This document shows positions 60,218 to 64,000 of a stretch of DNA of 64,000 nucleotides, piece after piece. The position numbers and the translations under genes were made by a program. Origin of the DNA: Pontiella agarivorans (GTDB lineage: Bacteria; Verrucomicrobiota; Kiritimatiellia; Kiritimatiellales; Pontiellaceae); the NCBI RefSeq assembly GCF_034531395.1, contig NZ_JARVCO010000012.1, positions 1 to 64,000 of the forward strand, written 5' to 3'. The notes below the pieces were generated by a model. It did not search any database and was not told where the DNA came from. It saw only the letters and a list, made by a program, of their open reading frames with translations. Within the stretch, counting starts at the first letter, position 1. Each line of letters starts with the position of its first letter.

Positions 60218-60381
60218 GGTTTGGTCTCTATCTGTTCCGGATCTTTACTACGCGTTGCAGTATAAATAAAAACACAAAAAATGCGAGGATAAGCTTAAAA
60301 TATTATCATAATTATAGGGGAAGGTGAGCGGGCGCGGGAGTGATCTGAAACCGGCCGGAATGGGTCCGGTTGTCAGGGCAC

Positions 60382-60407
60382 AAAAAAGCCCGACGTACGG
60401 CCGGGCT
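60382..60407 (-). terminator. Terminator of the second DUF1080 gene
   Basis: On the minus strand AGCCCG pairs with CGGGCT around a 9-nt loop and leads into six T's, 30 nt after the DUF1080 stop. Confidence 0.8.
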
Positions 60408-60436
60408 CTGTGGTGAGGGTTGAGAAGAAATTATGA

Positions 60437-61216
60437 TTATTCGGCGGGCAGTTCTTTGATCCGAATATTTCGGTAGAGCAGTTCCGCCCATTCCGCCTGA
60501 AGACCGATATGGCCTTTTTCGAGGGGAATGTATGATCCGTCGTCGGTCTTCTGTTTGATATCCGTGAGAACGAGCACCTTTTCACCATTCAGGATGAAGA
60601 CGGCTTTCTCGGCGCCATAGACTCGGATTTCCATTTCATTCCATTCCCCCAGGGGCTTTTCGGTGCCGAGCCGGGTCCGTACACCGCGTCCTTCTTCGGG
60701 GTTGCCTTCCGGGTCATAAAATTTTCCGGTTTTCGTTGTTGTGGCTCGGAGATTTTTACCCAGTACAAACAGATCGCCGGCATGAAATCGATGTTTTTGT
60801 GTGGCGTCGCCGGGGGTTTCGCCGATCTGCATTTCAATGGAAAGGGGCCATACTTTTTTCAGATCGCCGTGGACATGGAAAAGCAGTCCGGCATCCCGGT
60901 CCCAGTCGGTTCGCGGGGCATAGCGGTTGCCGACCCATTTGTATTCCAGTTTGAGAATATAGCGGCTGTATTCCTTTTCTGTGTTGAGGCAGTCATTTTC
61001 CTGTTTGGAACCGGCTTCCCGGCCGGCATAGGTGTGGATGGCCTGTTCTTCTTCGTTCACGGAAAAAGCCCCCCAGTCGCCGGGACCGGAGGAGCGGGCA
61101 GCTGTCCATCCCTCCAGAGTCTTTCCGTTGAATAAAGAAATAAACCCCTCGTCGTTAGCGAAGGTGCTTGCGGTCAGTGCCACGGCGGCAAGTACGGTGT
61201 ATAGATATCGTTTCAT
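60437..61216 (-). CDS. DUF1080 / 3-keto-disaccharide hydrolase family secreted protein (second)
   Basis: A 259-residue exported protein with a signal peptide (LYTVLAAVALTASTFA) and DUF1080: ISLFNGKTLEGWTAARSSGP, then RYILKLEYKWVGNRYAPRTD, RDAGLLFHVHGDLKKVWPLS, QKTDDGSYIPLEKGHIGLQA and LLYRNIRIKELP. It is different from the one at 4049 and sits alone, upstream of the PSCyt1 cluster on the same strand but separated by a terminator. Confidence 0.9.
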   Translation of the reverse strand: MKRYLYTVLAAVALTASTFANDEGFISLFNGKTLEGWTAARSSGPGDWGAFSVNEEEQAIHTYAGREAGSKQENDCLNTEKEYSRYILKLEYKWVGNRYAPRTDWDRDAGLLFHVHGDLKKVWPLSIEMQIGETPGDATQKHRFHAGDLFVLGKNLRATTTKTGKFYDPEGNPEEGRGVRTRLGTEKPLGEWNEMEIRVYGAEKAVFILNGEKVLVLTDIKQKTDDGSYIPLEKGHIGLQAEWAELLYRNIRIKELPAE

Positions 61217-61273
61217 AATGAGAGTTCCTGCCCGGCTTTAGGCGTCGAGTGATTAAAGAATCTGTTCGGGTGA

Positions 61274-61813
61274 TCAGTGGAAGTTTACGCGGGCGATGTG
61301 AGGAAGTTCCCGGTATTTATTGTCGTAATCCAGCCCGTAGCCGACGACGAAGAGATCGTCGATCTGAAAGCCGGCATAATCGGCTTCGAATTCGACCGCA
61401 CGGTTGGTTATTTTGTCGAGCAGTACGCAGGAGTACACCGATTTTGCGCCGCGTTCGAGCATGAGTTTTTTGGTGAACGCGAGGGTGCGGCCGGAGTCGA
61501 GAATATCATCAACAAGCAGGACGGTGGCATCGGTTAAATTTTCGCGGATATCGTGAATGATTTCAACCGTGCCGGAAGAGACGGTTCCGGCACCGTAGCT
61601 GGAGAGGGTCATGAAATCGATGTGCGGGTGGGCGTTGTGGCGATAGAAGCTGCGCATGAGGTCGGCAAAAAACATAAAACTGCCTTTGAGAATGCCGATT
61701 ACGACCAGGCGGTCGGGTTGCCCCGCCGCGACAATTTCATCCACCAGTGCATCCACGCGCTCGGCGATGGCTTTTTTATCGATAAGGATTTCTTTTACAT
61801 CGTGCTCTCTCAT
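61274..61813 (-). CDS. hpt: Hypoxanthine phosphoribosyltransferase
   Basis: It salvages hypoxanthine and guanine to IMP and GMP. The 179 residues have LVVIGILKGSFMFFADLMRS, the flexible loop SSYGAGTVSSGTVEIIHDIR, and the PRPP motif VLLVDDILDSGRTLAFTKKL, ending VGYGLDYDNKYRELPHIARV. The ATG at 61813 has GGAG upstream; the frame from 61840 is not needed. Confidence 0.95.
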   Translation of the reverse strand: MREHDVKEILIDKKAIAERVDALVDEIVAAGQPDRLVVIGILKGSFMFFADLMRSFYRHNAHPHIDFMTLSSYGAGTVSSGTVEIIHDIRENLTDATVLLVDDILDSGRTLAFTKKLMLERGAKSVYSCVLLDKITNRAVEFEADYAGFQIDDLFVVGYGLDYDNKYRELPHIARVNFH

Positions 61814-61929
61814 GGGTAGTCTCCGCGGTTCAAAATTCAAAAAAAGTAATGTGATTAATTTTTTGACCGGATAACAGAATAAATCGGATTAAAGGTTTTG
61901 TTTTCCGGTGGAACTGCTGGAGTGATGTA

Positions 61930-63237
61930 ATGAAAGTTCGTACACGTTTTGCCCCGAGCCCGACCGGGAAAGTTCATATCGGAAATATCCGGGTCGCGAT
62001 TTATAACTGGCTTTTTGCGCGTCATAACGGCGGCGAGTTTGTTCTGCGGGTGGAGGATACAGATATTGAACGCTCTACACCGGAGGCGATTCAGGCCATG
62101 CTGGATGCCATGGACTGGCTTGGATTTGATATCGACGGTGAACCCCTTTACCAGACCACCCGTCAGCAGGCGCATCTCGCGGCCGCAGAGCGGCTGCTCG
62201 AAAAGGGATTGGCTTATAAAGAGGATAAAGGCGGAACGGGACAGGGTGAGTGCGTTATCTTTAAAATGCCGGGGACGAATGTAACATTTGTGGATGGCAT
62301 TAAAGGCAAGATGACCAAGAAGGCCGAGAACATGCAGGACTTTGTGATTGTCCGCTCCAACGGAACCCCGGTGTTCCATCTGGCCAACGTGCTCGATGAT
62401 ATTGAGCAGGGGATCACGCATGTGATCCGCGGGGATGACCACGTGGAAAACACATTTCGTCACATTGCGCTCTACGAAGCGCTTGGCGCAGACGTACCCC
62501 ATTTTGCGCACCTTCCCATGATTGTTAACCGGCAGGGTAAACCGTATTCCAAGCGTGACGGCGATGCCTTTGTGGGTGATTTCCGGGAAAACGGCTACAC
62601 GGCCGATGCGCTGTTCAACTATCTTGCGCTGCTCGGCTGGTCGCCGGGCGATGACCGGGAAGTGATGACGCGTGAAGAAATAGTTGAGGCTTTCACGCTG
62701 GAGCGCTGCCAATCATCGCCGGCGCAGTTTGATATGAAAAAGCTGGGCTGGATGAACGGGGAATATCTGCAGAAACTTTCCGATGCCGAATTTGAAACGC
62801 TGGCGTTTGCCGAATTGAATAAAGCCGGGGTGGAGGCCGATCCCGACTATGTGAAGTCGGTCATTGCGCTGATTCGCGACCGTGTCAAAAACATCATAGA
62901 AATTGTACCTATGACGGGATACTTTTTCACCGAAGATTTTGAATATGATGAAAAAGGCGTGCGCAAAAAACTGCAGAAAGAGGGGGTTGCGGACACCCTC
63001 AGCCGGGTGAAGGAAATTTTCCAGTCGCTGGATGTTTTTGATGAGGCATCCACCGATAAAGCACTTCACGATTTTGTTGAAGAGTCCGGGCTGGGTTTCG
63101 GAGCTGTAATGGCACCGACGCGTCTGGCAGTGTCGGGGGTACAGTCGGGGCCGGATCTTTTTCCGCTGCTGGCCGTACTTGGGCGTGAACGGGTTATTGA
63201 ACGCATGGATCGAACCATCGAACGGTTTTTGACATAG
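61930..63237 (+). CDS. gltX: Glutamate-tRNA ligase
   Basis: It charges tRNA-Glu. The 435-residue class I synthetase has RFAPSPTGKVHIGNIRVAIY (HIGH-like HIGN), FVLRVEDTDIERSTPEAIQA, THVIRGDDHVENTFRHIALY and the KMSKS-like PYSKRDGDAFVGDFRENG. The C-terminal anticodon-binding part is short, so the protein is at the low end of GltX lengths (about 470). Whether it also charges tRNA-Gln cannot be told here. Confidence 0.95.
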   Translation: MKVRTRFAPSPTGKVHIGNIRVAIYNWLFARHNGGEFVLRVEDTDIERSTPEAIQAMLDAMDWLGFDIDGEPLYQTTRQQAHLAAAERLLEKGLAYKEDKGGTGQGECVIFKMPGTNVTFVDGIKGKMTKKAENMQDFVIVRSNGTPVFHLANVLDDIEQGITHVIRGDDHVENTFRHIALYEALGADVPHFAHLPMIVNRQGKPYSKRDGDAFVGDFRENGYTADALFNYLALLGWSPGDDREVMTREEIVEAFTLERCQSSPAQFDMKKLGWMNGEYLQKLSDAEFETLAFAELNKAGVEADPDYVKSVIALIRDRVKNIIEIVPMTGYFFTEDFEYDEKGVRKKLQKEGVADTLSRVKEIFQSLDVFDEASTDKALHDFVEESGLGFGAVMAPTRLAVSGVQSGPDLFPLLAVLGRERVIERMDRTIERFLT

Positions 63238-63281
63238 GATCCCGCAACGGAGGGCGCAGGGATCTTCCGTGATTGAGATAT

Positions 63282-64000
63282 ATGGACCTGATTTTCTTAG
63301 TTTTTCTGTTACTTGCTGCTGTGACGGTGATCACCATTCTGGTGGTTCAGAACCGTTCTCTTCAGCGTTTGCTGAAAGAGGCTAAGGATGTCAGCAAACG
63401 GGATGCGGATATTGCGATCCTGGTCAGTATGAACGAGGATACAGAGGAGGCTCGGGAAAAACTGCAGGAAGCCAACGCGCAACTCCAGAAATCGATTTCC
63501 CGGGCAAACAAACTGGCTATTGATGCTCAGGCGGCCAGCGTGGCCAAAAGTCAGTTTCTGGCGAATATGAGTCATGAGATCCGCACGCCGATGAACGGTA
63601 TCATCGGCGTGACCAATCTGCTGCTCGACTCCAATCTGAATGAGGACCAGCAGGAGCTGGCCTCAACGGTTCACCGAAGCGGTAAAGCCCTGCTTTCCAT
63701 TGTAAATGACATTCTTGATTTTTCCAAAATTGAAGCGGGGCATATGGCGGTGGAAATCCGCGATTTTAACCTGAAGGAAGTTTTGGGGGATCTGAAGGCT
63801 ATGTTGACCGTGCAGGCCGAGAAAAAGGGTATCGGTCTGTGTGTACAGGTGGAACCGGGCGCTCCCGAAAAACTGTGCGGTGATGTGGCCCGGTTGCGGC
63901 AGATTCTTACAAACCTGATCGGGAACGCGATTAAGTTTACCGATGAAGGTGAGGTATCACTGTTTGTGAGGATGGCCAATAATCATGCGGACCACATCCA
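63282..64000 (+). CDS. Membrane sensor histidine kinase (partial, runs off the window)
   Basis: The first 239 residues are visible. A membrane helix ([20 protein letters not shown]) is followed by a coiled-coil, then HisKA with the phosphorylated His98 in [19 protein letters not shown], and the N-box of the ATPase domain [20 protein letters not shown]. The design resembles hybrid kinases that continue into receiver domains. Start ATG at 63282, 44 nt after the gltX stop. No sensor domain is present between the helix and HisKA. Confidence 0.9.
   Translation, partial: MDLIFLVFLLLAAVTVITILVVQNRSLQRLLKEAKDVSKRDADIAILVSMNEDTEEAREKLQEANAQLQKSISRANKLAIDAQAASVAKSQFLANMSHEIRTPMNGIIGVTNLLLDSNLNEDQQELASTVHRSGKALLSIVNDILDFSKIEAGHMAVEIRDFNLKEVLGDLKAMLTVQAEKKGIGLCVQVEPGAPEKLCGDVARLRQILTNLIGNAIKFTDEGEVSLFVRMANNHADHI

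Noticed and set aside
62521-62575. Missing KMSKS motif in gltX
   Set aside because: PYSKRDGD occupies the position; this SKR form is an accepted variant, so there is no defect.

Overview
The window looks like a chromosomal stretch of a Gram-negative member of the Planctomycetota-Verrucomicrobiota-Chlamydiota group, most likely Verrucomicrobiota or Kiritimatiellota. This is inferred from gene content, not from a phylogeny. Lipid A and outer-membrane genes (lpxD, an OmpH/Skp chaperone, gmhA, a small outer-membrane barrel) point to two membranes. The cluster of PSCyt1/DUF1549/DUF1553, DUF1501, DUF1080 and Tat-exported Gfo/Idh/MocA proteins, plus SHD1-domain proteins, is typical of that group. 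No phage, insertion sequence or CRISPR array was recognised.

Layout. 1-180: the 5S rRNA end of an rRNA operon. 273-3533: an SHD1 protein, rdgB, an unexplained 600-base gap, purB. 3605-7057 (minus strand): a sugar operon (TIM-barrel isomerase, Gfo/Idh/MocA oxidoreductase, DUF1080) followed by a thermonuclease. 7246-11750: accB-accC, asp23-amaP, gmhA, a metalloprotease-like lipoprotein and an MIF-family tautomerase. 11942-20743: macrodomain, glutaredoxin, barrel, DyP peroxidase, parB, an M48 protease, a flippase, and a minus-strand group (SHOCT-ABM lipoprotein, LOG protein, LemA and a partner). 20855-26744: dus, a small HTH-like protein, uvrA, a ModF-like double ATPase and a SET-domain protein. 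26741-34355: pdxB, tRNA-Leu, thiE, a second SHD1 protein, a second dus, bioB and a TPP-riboswitch-controlled thiC. 34352-40520: a secreted malectin-like protein, fabI, ychF, a hairpin-rich gap, skp and lpxD. 40657-49179: type III glutamine synthetase behind a sigma-54-like promoter, three tandem Hsp20 genes and a GldA/F/G-DUF4340 transporter cluster. 49277-52143: pdxA, rsmA, a small membrane protein and a polyprenyl-phosphate mannosyltransferase. 52192-61216 (minus strand): an AddA-like helicase-nuclease, a lactonase, a DUF1501 protein, a PSCyt1/DUF1553 protein and a second DUF1080. 61274-64000: hpt, gltX and the start of a sensor kinase.

Much of the window is cofactor and housekeeping metabolism: PLP (pdxA, pdxB), thiamine (thiC, thiE), biotin and its user (bioB, accBC), fatty-acid elongation (fabI) and nitrogen assimilation (glnN). 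The accessory part consists of two minus-strand secreted-enzyme clusters that probably handle oxidised sugars or glycosides.

The strongest unexplained signal is a short palindrome, TTCCA-N5-TGGAA (consensus TTCCARNNNYTGGAA). It occurs 23 times exactly in 64 kb, against about 0.06 expected with uniform bases, both inside genes in all three reading frames and between genes. One copy lies in the loop of the predicted thiC riboswitch expression platform. A second candidate novelty is a pair of near-identical hairpins with a conserved purine loop between ychF and skp (38303-38503).
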